NCBI RefSeq assembly: GCF_017696085.1
Contig: NZ_JAAORH010000001.1
Coordinates: forward strand, 806,001-870,000
DNA length: 64,000 bases
Source of the DNA: Prochlorococcus marinus XMU1410
GTDB taxonomy: Bacteria > Cyanobacteriota > Cyanobacteriia > PCC-6307 > Cyanobiaceae
Reading direction: 5' to 3'
The position numbers and the translations under genes are program-made. The first letter of the stretch is position 1. Each line of letters begins with the position of its first letter. Positions 45,042 through 55,580 of the stretch are shown here, in pieces. The notes under the pieces are model-generated. The model ran no database searches. It saw only the letters and a list, made by a program, of their open reading frames with translations, and was not told where the DNA came from.

Positions 45042-46214
45042 ATGGCTCAATCAACTGTTGAATCAAAAAATAAAAAAGATATTAATAATGGAAAGATACC
45101 AGCCAAAGAAACAATTTTGTCTCCAAGATTCTATACAACAGACTTTGAGGCTATGGAAAATATGGATTTATCAATAAACGAGGAGGAATTGGAAGCTATT
45201 TGTGAGGAATTTAGGAAAGATTATAATAGACATCATTTTGTAAGAAATAGTGAATTTGAAGGCGCTGCAGAAAAATTAGATCCTGAGACAAGAGAGCTTT
45301 TTGTTGATTTTCTCGAGGGAAGTTGTACATCAGAATTTTCAGGTTTTTTACTTTATAAGGAACTTAGTAAGAGAATTAAAGTCAAAAACCCTCTACTAGC
45401 TGAATGTTTTGCTCATATGGCCAGAGATGAAGCAAGACATGCAGGTTTTTTAAATAAATCAATGAGCGACTTTGGACTTCAGTTAGATTTAGGTTTTTTA
45501 ACAGCCAATAAAGATTACACTTATTTCCCTCCAAGAAGTATTTTTTACGCTACTTATTTATCCGAAAAAATAGGTTATTGGAGATACATAGCAATTTATA
45601 GACATCTCGAAAAGAACCCTGATAGCAAAATTTTTCCACTATTTAATTACTTTGAAAATTGGTGTCAAGATGAAAATAGACATGGGGATTTCTTTGACGC
45701 ATTAATGAAAGCACAGCCACGTACTGTTAAATCTTTAAGCCAAAAAATTACCATTGGCGGCTCTACTTTTACACACCCATTATTTGATTACTTCCATAGG
45801 TTTAGATATTTTTTAAATAATCTTCCATTAACATCCAAGTTATGGTCTAGGTTCTTTCTATTAGCTGTATTTGCAACTATGTATGCAAGGGATTTGGGAA
45901 TTAAAAAAGATTTTTACAGTTCTTTAGGTTTAGATGCCAGAGATTACGACCAGTTTGTTATTAATAAAACAAATGAAACTGCAGCTAGAGTTTTCCCTGT
46001 AGTAATGGACGTTTATGATGAATCTTTTTATGGAAGATTAGATAAAATAGTAGAGAATAATGAGGTTCTTTCCGATATTGCAAACAGTGATGGAAATAAA
46101 GTATCTAAAACTTTTAAAAAATTACCTAAATATTTATCAAACGGTTACCAGTTATTAAGACTATACTTATTAAAACCTCTTGATAGCAAAGATTTCCAAC
46201 CTTCGATTAGATAA
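45042..46214 (+). CDS. acsF: Mg-protoporphyrin IX monomethyl ester oxidative cyclase
   Basis: Di-iron enzyme that closes the isocyclic ring E of chlorophyll using oxygen. It has 390 residues. Iron-ligand helices are visible as [28 protein letters not shown] (Glu130 and His133) and [12 protein letters not shown] (ExxH). Length and motifs are normal. ATG start at 45042, 80 bp after the DUF2996 gene and 31 bp before tldD. It needs a YCF54 partner, which is not in this window. Confidence 0.97.
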   Translation: MAQSTVESKNKKDINNGKIPAKETILSPRFYTTDFEAMENMDLSINEEELEAICEEFRKDYNRHHFVRNSEFEGAAEKLDPETRELFVDFLEGSCTSEFSGFLLYKELSKRIKVKNPLLAECFAHMARDEARHAGFLNKSMSDFGLQLDLGFLTANKDYTYFPPRSIFYATYLSEKIGYWRYIAIYRHLEKNPDSKIFPLFNYFENWCQDENRHGDFFDALMKAQPRTVKSLSQKITIGGSTFTHPLFDYFHRFRYFLNNLPLTSKLWSRFFLLAVFATMYARDLGIKKDFYSSLGLDARDYDQFVINKTNETAARVFPVVMDVYDESFYGRLDKIVENNEVLSDIANSDGNKVSKTFKKLPKYLSNGYQLLRLYLLKPLDSKDFQPSIR

Positions 46215-46245
46215 TCTTTAATACAGAGAAGATTTATAGACTCAT

Positions 46246-47667
46246 ATGCTTTCGTCACAAATCAAATCAAATAAAATCGTTTTTGGTAGTTGCAATAAAA
46301 ATTTATTAGAAGAAATTATTTTCTACGGCATTCGACTTGGTGCTGATTTTGTAGAAATATTTATAGAGAATACTGACAACTCAAGCGTTTTAGCAGAAGA
46401 AGATTTTATTACAAGTGTAAGTCCATCATTTGGAAGGGGTGCTGGCATCAGAATCTTCAAGGGAAAAAAGGATGGATTTGTAAGTACAAATGATTTAACA
46501 AAGCATGGCTTGATGAGATCGGTATCTCAGGCTATTGAGATGTTAGACATAACAGACAACAAAAGAGAAGTATTTAACGGTTTAAATAAACATAGGGACT
46601 ACAGTTTATCCAAGAAAAAATGGATTAATGAAGTCCCATCTATTCATGAGATAAGTGAAAAACTACTGGATAGCACAAAGTCTTTAAAAAAGAATAATAA
46701 AATAATAACTAGAAAAGGAAGTTATTCAAGAAATCTTCAAGAAATAATTATAGCCTCCAGTGACGGAACCTATGTCTCAGATATTAGATTGCATCAAACA
46801 GTTGGTCTCAACGTAATTGCAAGTGATGCCCAATATAGATCTAGTGGAAGTAGAAGATTTGGATCGTCAGGAATGCCTAATGAATTCAGATTATGGGATC
46901 ACGAAAAAGCAGCTAATGATGTGTTTGAAAGTTCAATGAACATGTTGTATGCAGATTATGTTGATGCAGGACAAATGCCTGTGGTATTAGCTAATAAATT
47001 TGGTGGCGTTATATTCCATGAAGCCTGTGGCCATTTACTTGAAACCACTCAAATAGAGAGAGGAACTACACCATTTGAGAATAAATTGAATGAAAAAATT
47101 GCACATGAATCTGTAACAGCAATAGATGAAGGCATATCAGAAGGATCCTTCGGTTCATTATCAGTAGATGATGAAGGTATGGAACCCGAAAAATCAGTTC
47201 TTATAAAAGATGGAATTTTAAAAAAATTCATATCGGACAGGGCAGGTGAATTAAGAACTGGCCATAAAAGAACAGGAAGTGGGAGAAGACAAAATTATTC
47301 TTTTGCTGCAGCTTCAAGAATGAGAAATACTTATATAGCTAAAGGTGAGCACTCGAAAGAGGATTTAATCAATAGTATTAGTGAAGGTCTTTACTGCAAA
47401 TCAATGGGTGGTGGCAGTGTAGGTGCTACAGGACAATTTAATTTTGCGGTAGAAGAAGGATATCTTATTAAAAATGGAAAATTAACTAGTCCCGTAAAGG
47501 GAGCAACATTGATCGGTGAAGCTAAAGAAGTTATGCCAAAAATATCGATGTGCGGAAATGATCTCGAATTGGCTCCTGGATTCTGTGGATCCATTAGTGG
47601 AAGCGTCAACGTAACTGTTGGCCAACCTCATATTAAGGTTGATTCAATCACTGTTGGCGGAAGATAG
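46246..47667 (+). CDS. tldD: Metalloprotease TldD
   Basis: Subunit of the heterodimeric TldD/TldE metalloprotease, which digests unstructured peptides and, in some bacteria, matures microcins and leader peptides. It has 473 residues. The zinc motif HEACGH (HExxxH) is at residues 258-263. The next gene, tldE, is 3 bp downstream, so the subunits are co-expressed as expected. ATG start. No peptide antibiotic precursor is recognised nearby. Confidence 0.95.
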   Translation: MLSSQIKSNKIVFGSCNKNLLEEIIFYGIRLGADFVEIFIENTDNSSVLAEEDFITSVSPSFGRGAGIRIFKGKKDGFVSTNDLTKHGLMRSVSQAIEMLDITDNKREVFNGLNKHRDYSLSKKKWINEVPSIHEISEKLLDSTKSLKKNNKIITRKGSYSRNLQEIIIASSDGTYVSDIRLHQTVGLNVIASDAQYRSSGSRRFGSSGMPNEFRLWDHEKAANDVFESSMNMLYADYVDAGQMPVVLANKFGGVIFHEACGHLLETTQIERGTTPFENKLNEKIAHESVTAIDEGISEGSFGSLSVDDEGMEPEKSVLIKDGILKKFISDRAGELRTGHKRTGSGRRQNYSFAAASRMRNTYIAKGEHSKEDLINSISEGLYCKSMGGGSVGATGQFNFAVEEGYLIKNGKLTSPVKGATLIGEAKEVMPKISMCGNDLELAPGFCGSISGSVNVTVGQPHIKVDSITVGGR

Positions 47668-47670
47668 GAT

Positions 47671-49023
47671 ATGAATTCAAGAGAAATCACAACTCAGATC
47701 TCCAAAGCTGCAGATTTCCTAAATCTTAGAAAATGGGATTATGGAGCAAGCTTTTCAAATGATTATTCTGTGCAAGTAGATAAAGGAGAGGCTAAACAAC
47801 TTAAGGCATCACAAAAGCAAATTTTAACTATAAGAGTTTGGAATCAATCTAATCTAGTAGGTATTACTACAACAAGTGATATTAGTGAATCTGGTATTAA
47901 AAAGGCTCTTAAGCAAGCAAATATAGCTTCTGATTTCGGCAATAAGAATGAATCTACAGAATTTTCACCACTAGCGAAGGATCCTATTGAATTTAAGGAT
48001 ATTAAAAAAAGAAATCCTGTTGGAATAAAAAAATTACTTACACTTTTAAGAGAGGCAGAAGTAAAACTAATAGAAAGTCATGAATCCATAAAATCTGTTC
48101 CATATAATGGTTTATCTGAGAGTTTCTTTGAGAGAGTTTATGCAAATAGTGAGGGTGCCTTTCGAAGTTATTCCAAAAGTCAAGCAGCACTATATTTATA
48201 TGCAAGAGCAGAAGAGAAAAATAATAAGCCTCGTAGTTCAGGTTCCGTAAAACTTGGATATGGTGCAGATGATATAGATATAGAGTCGTGTATTAAAGAG
48301 GCTTCAAATAAAACAATTTCTCATTTAAATTATTCATCTATTAAAACTGATAAATATTTAATATGTTTTTCCCCAGAGTCTTTTTTAACTATGATTAACG
48401 CCTTTAGCTCAATGTTTAATGCTAGAAGCATTATAGATGGAGTGAGCTTATCTAACAAAAATTCAATCGGAGAGAAACTATCTACAGAAGCGCTTAATAT
48501 TTATGATGATGGCCTTCACGAAAAGAATATTTCTTCAACACCATTTGATGGAGAGGGAACCCCAACCAAACGACTATGTCTAATTAACAGAGGGAGAATT
48601 GAAAATTTTATACATTCCGAATCAACTGCAAGAATATTTAATACAACACCAACTGGCCACGCTGGACTTGGATCAAAAGTCTCAGTATCTCCTGATTGGA
48701 TTGTAGTTGAAAAATCAGAAGAAAACATTGATCTAAAAACATCACTAGATCACTCTACTTATGAGGGAGAATTTGTTTATATAGAAGAGTTAAATGCAAT
48801 CCATGCAGGTGTCAGAGCAAGTCAAGGTTCATTTTCTCTTCCATTTGATGGATGGCTCTACAAAAACGGTAAAAAAATCTCAATAGAATCTGCCACCGTA
48901 GCAGGAGATATCAAATATCTTTTGAAAAATATAGTAAATATTGAATCAAGCCAGGAGGTAACAACAAGTGGGATTTCTCCACATATATGGGTAGATGAAT
49001 TATCAATAACTGGTGACGCGTGA
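47671..49023 (+). CDS. pmbA: TldE/PmbA partner protein
   Basis: A 450-residue non-catalytic subunit of the TldD/TldE protease. It resembles TldD in overall fold but has no HExxxH motif, as in the family. Typical blocks include FFERVYANSEGAFRSYSKS, CLINRGRIENF and the C-terminal SGISPHIWVDELSITGD. ATG start 3 bp after tldD; its TGA overlaps the GTG start of fmt (GTGA). Confidence 0.94.
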   Translation: MNSREITTQISKAADFLNLRKWDYGASFSNDYSVQVDKGEAKQLKASQKQILTIRVWNQSNLVGITTTSDISESGIKKALKQANIASDFGNKNESTEFSPLAKDPIEFKDIKKRNPVGIKKLLTLLREAEVKLIESHESIKSVPYNGLSESFFERVYANSEGAFRSYSKSQAALYLYARAEEKNNKPRSSGSVKLGYGADDIDIESCIKEASNKTISHLNYSSIKTDKYLICFSPESFLTMINAFSSMFNARSIIDGVSLSNKNSIGEKLSTEALNIYDDGLHEKNISSTPFDGEGTPTKRLCLINRGRIENFIHSESTARIFNTTPTGHAGLGSKVSVSPDWIVVEKSEENIDLKTSLDHSTYEGEFVYIEELNAIHAGVRASQGSFSLPFDGWLYKNGKKISIESATVAGDIKYLLKNIVNIESSQEVTTSGISPHIWVDELSITGDA

Positions 49024-50006
49024 GAATTATATTCTGGGGAACACCTGAATATTCAATTCCTAGTCTTGATATTTTTATTAAATCTAAGCACGAGGTAATT
49101 GCAGTAGTTAGTCAACCGGATAAGAAGAGATCTAGGGGAAATAAATTAATAGCCTCACCTGTAAAAAGCATTGCTGAGAAAGAATCTATAAAAATTTATA
49201 CTCCAGAAAAAATCAGGGGCAATATAGATTTTATAAATGAACTTAAATCACTTTCTTGTGATTTATTTATTGTTATAGCTTACGGGAAAATTTTACCCAA
49301 AGAGATATTGGAAATCCCAAAATATGGTTGTTGGAACGCACATGCTTCATTACTTCCAAGATGGCGTGGTGCCGCCCCAATTCAATGGTCCCTAATAAAA
49401 GGCGATGAATTTACTGGTGTAGGAATTATGAAAATGAATGATGGACTAGATACTGGCGACATATTGTTGGAAAAAAAAATTAAAATCGATAATGACGATA
49501 ATTTAAATACACTATCGGAAAAGCTTAGTATTTTATCGGCAAAATTATTTTTAAGTGCCACATCATTAATCGAAGAATATATTTATAAAAATACTAATCC
49601 TCAATTAACAAAACAAAATAGCCTTGGAGGAGAAATCACCTACGCAAGAATGATTGAAAAATCAGACTTTAAAGTTGATTGGGGTAATGAGGCAATTAAA
49701 ATTTCTCAAAAAATAAAAGCGTTATACCCACGAGCAAATACAACTTTTAGAGGTAAGAACCTAAAAATACTTAAAATCAAAATTTTGAGTAGCCATGAAA
49801 TTAAAAATGAAAAATACCTTTTCATGAGCAATTATTCAAGACCTGGAATTATTCTTGCTGTAATAGAAAATAAAGGAATAATAATTTCAACTAAAACTGA
49901 TCCGATTATTTTGTTGGAAGCAAAACTTGAAGGCAAAAACATTTCTAGCCAAAAGCAATTGATACAACAGTTAAAGCCATCAGTAGGTGAATATCTCTCA
50001 GATTAA
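49020..50006 (+). CDS. fmt: Methionyl-tRNA formyltransferase
   Basis: Formylates initiator Met-tRNA using 10-formyl-tetrahydrofolate. It has 328 residues with the N-terminal Rossmann-type formyltransferase domain, whose catalytic signature is HASLLPRWRGAAPIQW near residue 110-125, and a C-terminal beta-barrel tRNA-binding domain. The start is GTG at 49020, overlapping the tldE stop, so expression is coupled. Its stop overlaps the terC stop of the opposite strand by 4 bases. Confidence 0.95.
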   Translation: MRIIFWGTPEYSIPSLDIFIKSKHEVIAVVSQPDKKRSRGNKLIASPVKSIAEKESIKIYTPEKIRGNIDFINELKSLSCDLFIVIAYGKILPKEILEIPKYGCWNAHASLLPRWRGAAPIQWSLIKGDEFTGVGIMKMNDGLDTGDILLEKKIKIDNDDNLNTLSEKLSILSAKLFLSATSLIEEYIYKNTNPQLTKQNSLGGEITYARMIEKSDFKVDWGNEAIKISQKIKALYPRANTTFRGKNLKILKIKILSSHEIKNEKYLFMSNYSRPGIILAVIENKGIIISTKTDPIILLEAKLEGKNISSQKQLIQQLKPSVGEYLSD

Positions 50007-50713
50007 GTTTTAGAATCTTTTTTAGAGAATCCCCAAATGAAAGCAAAAAGAATCAAAAAATAAAAATAATAGTCTGGAAGAATAGACTCTTTAATTAACG
50101 TATTTAGTAAAAGTTTAATTCCAACAATTAAAATTGCTACGTAACCGGCTGTTTCTAATCTAGAAAATATATCCAGAAGTTTTAGAAAAATCCCCGATGT
50201 AAATCTTAAGGCTAATACACCAATAACTGCTCCAAATATAATTAATATGTATTGATCACTGATGGCTACTGCAGTAGTAATACTGTCAATGGAAAAAGCA
50301 AAATCAGTAATTGAAAGAAGGGCTACAACCCTTAAGAACCTAAAATTATTTTTATTATTATCTGTACCGTTTTCAACGTTTTCTATATCTAAATTTAAAA
50401 AAACATTAGAGAAGAATAAGTATATTAAATAAAAACCAGCAAAAACTCTAATAAGAATAAACTTTAGAAGAACATTAGATAATATGATCAGAATAATTCT
50501 AAATAATAAAGATATTGTTATACCAATATTTAAGGCTCTAGACCTTAATTCTGAACTGTCGAGAGATTTAGTAAGAGAAGCTAGTGCAACAGCATTATCT
50601 GCCGATAATAATAATTCTAGAGCAATTAATATTGGTAAAAGTGTAAAGATTTCATACCAACTGTCTACCTGATCTAGTGTGGGTATAAAAGAATTTATTG
50701 CGGCTGAATCCAT
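50003..50713 (-). CDS. TerC-family integral membrane protein
   Basis: A 236-residue multi-pass membrane protein of the TerC/Alx type, related to Mn2+ efflux and thylakoid membrane biogenesis in plants. Conserved acidic membrane motifs are LLSADNAVALASL and ITDFAFSIDSITTAVA, each in a helix. Six or seven helices are predicted. ATG start, divergent from mfd by about 75 bp, and the stop overlaps the fmt stop. Metal specificity cannot be decided from sequence alone. Confidence 0.88.
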   Translation of the reverse strand: MDSAAINSFIPTLDQVDSWYEIFTLLPILIALELLLSADNAVALASLTKSLDSSELRSRALNIGITISLLFRIILIILSNVLLKFILIRVFAGFYLIYLFFSNVFLNLDIENVENGTDNNKNNFRFLRVVALLSITDFAFSIDSITTAVAISDQYILIIFGAVIGVLALRFTSGIFLKLLDIFSRLETAGYVAILIVGIKLLLNTLIKESILPDYYFYFLILFAFIWGFSKKDSKT

Positions 50714-50787
50714 TAAATATTGTTCACAATCACTATAAAATCTAATATAATATATCGGTTATTTGTAATCAAGATTGATAGTTATAA

Positions 50788-53700
50788 ATGAGTTTAAATA
50801 CTTTAGTTGATTATATTTCTAACTCACAAATTACTTCTGAATTAATAAAAAGAATTTCAAAAAATAATGAATTGAATATTGTTGGGTCAAGTAGATATGC
50901 AAAATCAATAATCATAAATAGCATCGCAAAAAAAGAGGAAAAAAATATATTATTAATTTGTCCTAATGTAGAAATTGCCTACAAATGGATTGGTTATTTT
51001 GAAAGTATAAATGATAAAGCAGTTTTATATTATCCTCCAACAGAACATCTACCATACTCATCAATTAATAAATCCAAAGAGATTGAATTTAGTCAGCTTA
51101 CTGTTTTATCAAAATTAATAAAAAAAGAGAAAAATGAACTTAAAATTGTTATATCAACTGAGAGATCATTACAACCTCATCTAATAAATAAAAACCTAAT
51201 AATTGAAAACAAGTTAGATTTGCAAAAAGGTGTTCAAATCGAGATTCAAGAATTAGCAAATAAACTTACTTTGCTGGGTTATAAAAAGGATAATGTAACT
51301 TCAACAGAAGGATTCTGGAGTAGGAGAGGGGAAATAATAGATATTTATCCTGTCAATAATGAGTTGCCCATAAGATTAGAATTTTTTGATAATGTAATTG
51401 AGAAAATAAGAGAATATGATCCCCATTCACAGAAAACATTAGAAAGTATAGAAAATATTGAAATAATACAGGCTGGATTTGATTTGCTAATAAAAAATAT
51501 GTTAAATAATTTAGCTAAGAAAAATCTTTTTAATTCAGAAGATATAAATAAAAATAATCTTGATCGCTATTTAGGAATAATTGAAGAAGAACCCTCAAAC
51601 ATAATAGATTTTATAAATAGTGAAACAATTCTAGTAATTGATGAATTGGAAGATTGTAAAAAATTTGCAAATAATTGGTATATAGATTCAGAAAATAATT
51701 TTGATAATTGTACGTATGAATTAAATGAGAACCTTAAAAATAATGACATTAATTTAGAGGCCAAACCTAATTTGCATTTAAAGTTTGACGAAATATTAAA
51801 TTCACTAGGAAATTTTAATTTAATAAAATTTTATGAGTTTGAATCTAAAATCAATATTGATAATAGATTTTTGTTAAACGATAAAAGATTGAATTCATAC
51901 TCTAAAAATGTAGGGAAATTATCCAATGATATAAATAAAAATATTAAAAATAATGAAAAAGTATGGATATTATCAGCACAACCATTGAGAACAAGGACTT
52001 TACTTTTTGAACACGAATGTAATGCAAACTTCTTAAACAATCCTAATAATATTGATGAAGCATATAAGTCAATTAATAATTCAACTCCTCTAATTTTAAA
52101 AAATAAGAACAATTACGAAATCGAGGGGTTTTATCTTCCGATATGGAAAGTTGTCCTAATAACAGATAAAGAATTATTTTCACAACAATCTCTTTTTAAT
52201 AATGTATTCATAAGAAGAAAAAAAAGAAGTGTCAATTCAAATATAAATGTAAATAAGATTAGTCCCGGTGATTTTATAGTTCATAAAAATCATGGAATAG
52301 GAAAATTTTTAAAAATAGAAAAAATAAATATAACTGGAGATTCAAGAGATTATTTAGTCATTCAGTATCAAGATGGGAAGATAAGTGTTGCCGCTGATCA
52401 ACTTGGTAGCGTTAACAGATATAGATCAAGCGGAAAAATAAAACCGAAAATAAATAAATTAGGAGGGACAGAATGGGTAAAAATAAAAGAAAAAAATAAG
52501 AAACAAATCAAAAAAGTTGCTGTCGATATTTTAAAACTTTATGCAAAGAGAGAAAAATTAGAGGGTTACATTTACCCAGAAGATGGTCCTTGGCAAGATG
52601 AATTAGAGGAATCATTCCCTTATCAACCAACACCTGACCAAATTACTGCTGTAGAAGAAATAAAATCTGATATGGAAAGCGATAAGCCAATGGACAGGCT
52701 AGTTTGTGGAGATGTAGGATTTGGCAAAACAGAAGTAGCTGTTCGGGCTATTTTTAAGGCTATTACATCAGGCAAACAAGTAATATTACTAGCACCTACA
52801 ACAATCCTAGCTCAGCAACATTGGAGAACAATAAGTAATAGATTTTCACCTTACCCAATAAAAGTAGCATTACTCAATAGATTCAAAACCGTTAATGAAA
52901 GAAAGGAAATCTATGAAGGTTTGAAAAATAACAAAATTGATTTAGTTGTAGCAACGCACCAAATTTTAGGAAAAGGAATAGAAATTAAAAACTTAGGACT
53001 ACTAGTTATTGATGAAGAACAAAGATTTGGAGTAAGGCAAAAGGAGAAAATAAAAAAAATCAAAACAAACGTAGATGTTTTAACTCTCTCGGCAACTCCA
53101 ATTCCAAGAACTCTTTATATGAGCTTATCTGGTCTAAGACAAATGAGCTTACTAAATACTCCTCCACCATCAAGAAGATCAATAAAAACATATTTCTCTG
53201 AAATAGATATGGATGTTATAAGAACAGCAATAAATCAAGAACTTGATAGGGGAGGTCAAATTTTTTATGTTCTTCCAAGAATTTCTGATATAGATCAAGC
53301 TGTAAACAAATTAAAAAATATGTTTCCCAGCTTAAAATTTATTGTTGCTCATGGGCAAATGAACGAAACAGAGCTTGAAAATGCAATGATTGCTTTTAAT
53401 AATGGAGAAGTAGATCTAATGATATGCACAACGATAATTGAAAGTGGATTAGACATCCCTAAAGTAAATACAATAATTATTGAAGATTCTCACAAATTTG
53501 GCCTGTCACAACTTTATCAACTTAGAGGGAGAGTTGGTAGAAGCGGTGTACAAGCACATGCTTGGTTATTTGTTCCAAATATAAATAAAATTAATGACGT
53601 TGCAAAACAAAGATTGAAAGCGATAAAAGATTTTTCAGAACTAGGTAGTGGATACCAACTTGCAATGAAAGATATGGAAATAAGAGGTGTTGGAAGTTTA

Positions 53701-54297
53701 CTAGGAGAAGAACAAAGTGGAAAGGTTAATGCTATTGGATATGATTTATATATAGAAATGCTCCATGAGGCTATTTCAGAAATCAGTGGGCAAGAAATAC
53801 CTGAAGTTAACGACACTCAAATTGATCTACCAATAAATGCATTTATACCTGCAACATGGATATTAAACAGAGAAGAGAAGCTTGAAGCTTACAAATCTGC
53901 TACTGAATGTTCAAATAATGATGAATTAACTGAATTAGCTACAGACTGGGTTAATAGATATGGAAGCTTACCCAAACCTGTTGAGTCCCTAATTATGATA
54001 ATGAGACTAAAATTACTAGCTAAAAAATGTGGCTTTAATAAGATTAAGCTCAAAAAGCCAAACATCTTGATAGAGACAAAATTAAAAAATTCTACTTTTA
54101 AAATTCTTAAAAATTCTTTGGCAAGTAGTGTTCAAAATAAATTTAATTTTAATGAAGGCGAACAATTTTCAATCATCACTATAAGAGGCTTAGGTGCAAC
54201 CGAAATTCAAAATCAAATTGATCAACTAATGTTGTGGTTCGGATCATTTGAAAGAGAAATAAAGAATTTCGATAAAGAACTTGTTAAAAGAGAATAA
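50788..54297 (+). CDS. mfd: Transcription-repair coupling factor
   Basis: ATP-dependent translocase that removes RNA polymerase stalled at lesions and recruits UvrA. It has 1169 residues. The UvrB-like N-terminus (about 1-330) contains SRRGEIIDIYP. The RNA-polymerase-interaction (CarD-like) domain lies about 490-560 (ISPGDFIVHKNHGIGKF). The RecG-type helicase core has Walker A GDVGFGKTE near residue 640 and the DEEQ box in VIDEEQRFGVRQKE. The TRCF domain closes the C-terminus. Length is normal. ATG start. Confidence 0.97.
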   Translation: MSLNTLVDYISNSQITSELIKRISKNNELNIVGSSRYAKSIIINSIAKKEEKNILLICPNVEIAYKWIGYFESINDKAVLYYPPTEHLPYSSINKSKEIEFSQLTVLSKLIKKEKNELKIVISTERSLQPHLINKNLIIENKLDLQKGVQIEIQELANKLTLLGYKKDNVTSTEGFWSRRGEIIDIYPVNNELPIRLEFFDNVIEKIREYDPHSQKTLESIENIEIIQAGFDLLIKNMLNNLAKKNLFNSEDINKNNLDRYLGIIEEEPSNIIDFINSETILVIDELEDCKKFANNWYIDSENNFDNCTYELNENLKNNDINLEAKPNLHLKFDEILNSLGNFNLIKFYEFESKINIDNRFLLNDKRLNSYSKNVGKLSNDINKNIKNNEKVWILSAQPLRTRTLLFEHECNANFLNNPNNIDEAYKSINNSTPLILKNKNNYEIEGFYLPIWKVVLITDKELFSQQSLFNNVFIRRKKRSVNSNINVNKISPGDFIVHKNHGIGKFLKIEKINITGDSRDYLVIQYQDGKISVAADQLGSVNRYRSSGKIKPKINKLGGTEWVKIKEKNKKQIKKVAVDILKLYAKREKLEGYIYPEDGPWQDELEESFPYQPTPDQITAVEEIKSDMESDKPMDRLVCGDVGFGKTEVAVRAIFKAITSGKQVILLAPTTILAQQHWRTISNRFSPYPIKVALLNRFKTVNERKEIYEGLKNNKIDLVVATHQILGKGIEIKNLGLLVIDEEQRFGVRQKEKIKKIKTNVDVLTLSATPIPRTLYMSLSGLRQMSLLNTPPPSRRSIKTYFSEIDMDVIRTAINQELDRGGQIFYVLPRISDIDQAVNKLKNMFPSLKFIVAHGQMNETELENAMIAFNNGEVDLMICTTIIESGLDIPKVNTIIIEDSHKFGLSQLYQLRGRVGRSGVQAHAWLFVPNINKINDVAKQRLKAIKDFSELGSGYQLAMKDMEIRGVGSLLGEEQSGKVNAIGYDLYIEMLHEAISEISGQEIPEVNDTQIDLPINAFIPATWILNREEKLEAYKSATECSNNDELTELATDWVNRYGSLPKPVESLIMIMRLKLLAKKCGFNKIKLKKPNILIETKLKNSTFKILKNSLASSVQNKFNFNEGEQFSIITIRGLGATEIQNQIDQLMLWFGSFEREIKNFDKELVKRE

Positions 54298-54369
54298 ATT
54301 ATTAAATAATTATTTAAAATTCGCGAATAAGATTGAATTCGGTTAGGTTTATAAAAATTTATTTATTTT

Positions 54370-54531
54370 ATGGGTGAATATATAGACGTCGGAATCCAAA
54401 CTTCGATTTTACCCTTATCAATTATTCTTTCATCAATTGTATTAGGAATATTTGCATTATTTGGAGAAGAAACAGAAAATGATGATGATGATTCTGATTC
54501 TGGAAGTGGTGGTTTAATGCAACCTATTTGA
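54370..54531 (+). CDS. 53-residue membrane protein with acidic tail
   Basis: ATG at 54370 and TGA at 54529-54531. A single hydrophobic helix (LPLSIILSSIVLGIFALF) is followed by an acidic, Asp/Ser/Gly-rich tail (EETENDDDDSDSGSGGL). The peptide is too short to recognise. It lies 72 bp after mfd and converges on the next gene (2 bp between stops). Its composition looks like a real small photosynthetic-membrane protein rather than noise. Confidence 0.55.
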   Translation: MGEYIDVGIQTSILPLSIILSSIVLGIFALFGEETENDDDDSDSGSGGLMQPI

Positions 54532-54533
54532 AA

Positions 54534-54902
54534 TTATTTATATAAAATTTGTTTTGACTTTCTCTTATAGACTTTAAATAACCTATTAAATGAACCTATC
54601 ATTAAAATAAGAGCAGTAAGAGAAGATACAAAAATAAAAATCACCAAAAATATCTCATAGAGATATGAAAAGAGATCAATCAATAATAAAAAAGATTTAT
54701 TAAATGTAAGAGGTAGGTTTTGTAACAGCAAATTTTTATTAGGAATTAAATAATTTATATAAACTAATAAAACACTCAAAATAAACAAAAAGAGAGATTC
54801 ATTAATTAGTCTTCTTTTAGATTTTCTTCTTAAATTTAATTTTTTTTTAAAAATATATTTATCAGGTTTAATATTCAAATTTGGGATGTTTAAATCTGCC
54901 AT
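54534..54902 (-). CDS. Two-helix membrane protein of unknown function
   Basis: A 122-residue protein with a basic N-terminus (KKKLNLRRKSKRRL) and two hydrophobic helices (about 37-52 and 80-105, IFLVIFIFVSSLTALILMIG), ending in a basic tail. Positive-inside rule predicts both termini in the cytoplasm. ATG start. No family recognised. It precedes the DUF4335/DUF3038/DUF2949 cluster on the same strand, 86 bp downstream of the DUF4335 stop. Confidence 0.65.
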   Translation of the reverse strand: MADLNIPNLNIKPDKYIFKKKLNLRRKSKRRLINESLFLFILSVLLVYINYLIPNKNLLLQNLPLTFNKSFLLLIDLFSYLYEIFLVIFIFVSSLTALILMIGSFNRLFKVYKRKSKQILYK

Positions 54903-54988
54903 AAATCAAAGCTCAAAGAAAATGTGAACAACTCTGAAAAGAAATTTACCTATAGTATCGTGTTTGTATTTAAGATGCTAATTGTTCC

Positions 54989-55579
54989 TTATTCGGGATT
55001 TGTTAGTTCTATTTTTTCTATATTCTCAAAAGGACTATAAAAATAAATAAAAGAAGAAGAGAATAGAATTAAAGAGCAAAATGCAAAAAACGGTGGAATA
55101 AAGAAATTGAAAAATTTAACTTTTTTATTAAACCCAAATTTTAATTTTTTTGGAATTTTAGTAGGTATATCAGTTTTTTTTATTCTTACTTTTGGCGATT
55201 CATTTAACTGATCAAAACAATTTATGGTATCTGAAAGCAATGAATTACCAATCTTTAAAACTAAAGGCTTTACATTTGCTTTAGAGCTCTTGAGAACAAT
55301 ATTATGCATGTGGAGATTATCGGCTTTTATATCGATTAATTTAGACTCATATATTGGAATTTCGTTTTTGATTAAAAGATTTGAATAAATATAAAAAGCA
55401 TCCATAATAGGACCTAAATGTTCAATTTTGCCTTCAATAAGTGGTTTATCAACTATGGTTAATTTCCATTGAGAAATTATTGATATTTGGTCTTTATTTT
55501 CATTATTGGAATAATCTGGCAATCCTATTATTTCGAGACTTACTGAAGATTGATCAAATGACAATTTATTTTGCATCAT
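54989..55579 (-). CDS. DUF4335 family membrane protein
   Basis: A 196-residue protein of the cyanobacterial DUF4335 family. The N-terminal domain has SVSLEIIGLPDYS and WKLTIVDKPLIEGKIEHL, followed by MDAFYIYSNLL and VLKIGNSLLSDTINCFDQL. The C-terminal third has a hydrophobic helix (about 160-180) anchoring it to a membrane. Its gene follows the DUF3038 gene with only 1 bp between them, a pairing known across cyanobacteria. The start is ATG at 55579; a second ATG follows immediately. Function unknown. Confidence 0.82.
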   Translation of the reverse strand: MMQNKLSFDQSSVSLEIIGLPDYSNNENKDQISIISQWKLTIVDKPLIEGKIEHLGPIMDAFYIYSNLLIKNEIPIYESKLIDIKADNLHMHNIVLKSSKANVKPLVLKIGNSLLSDTINCFDQLNESPKVRIKKTDIPTKIPKKLKFGFNKKVKFFNFFIPPFFAFCSLILFSSSFIYFYSPFENIEKIELTNPE

Positions 55580-55580
55580 A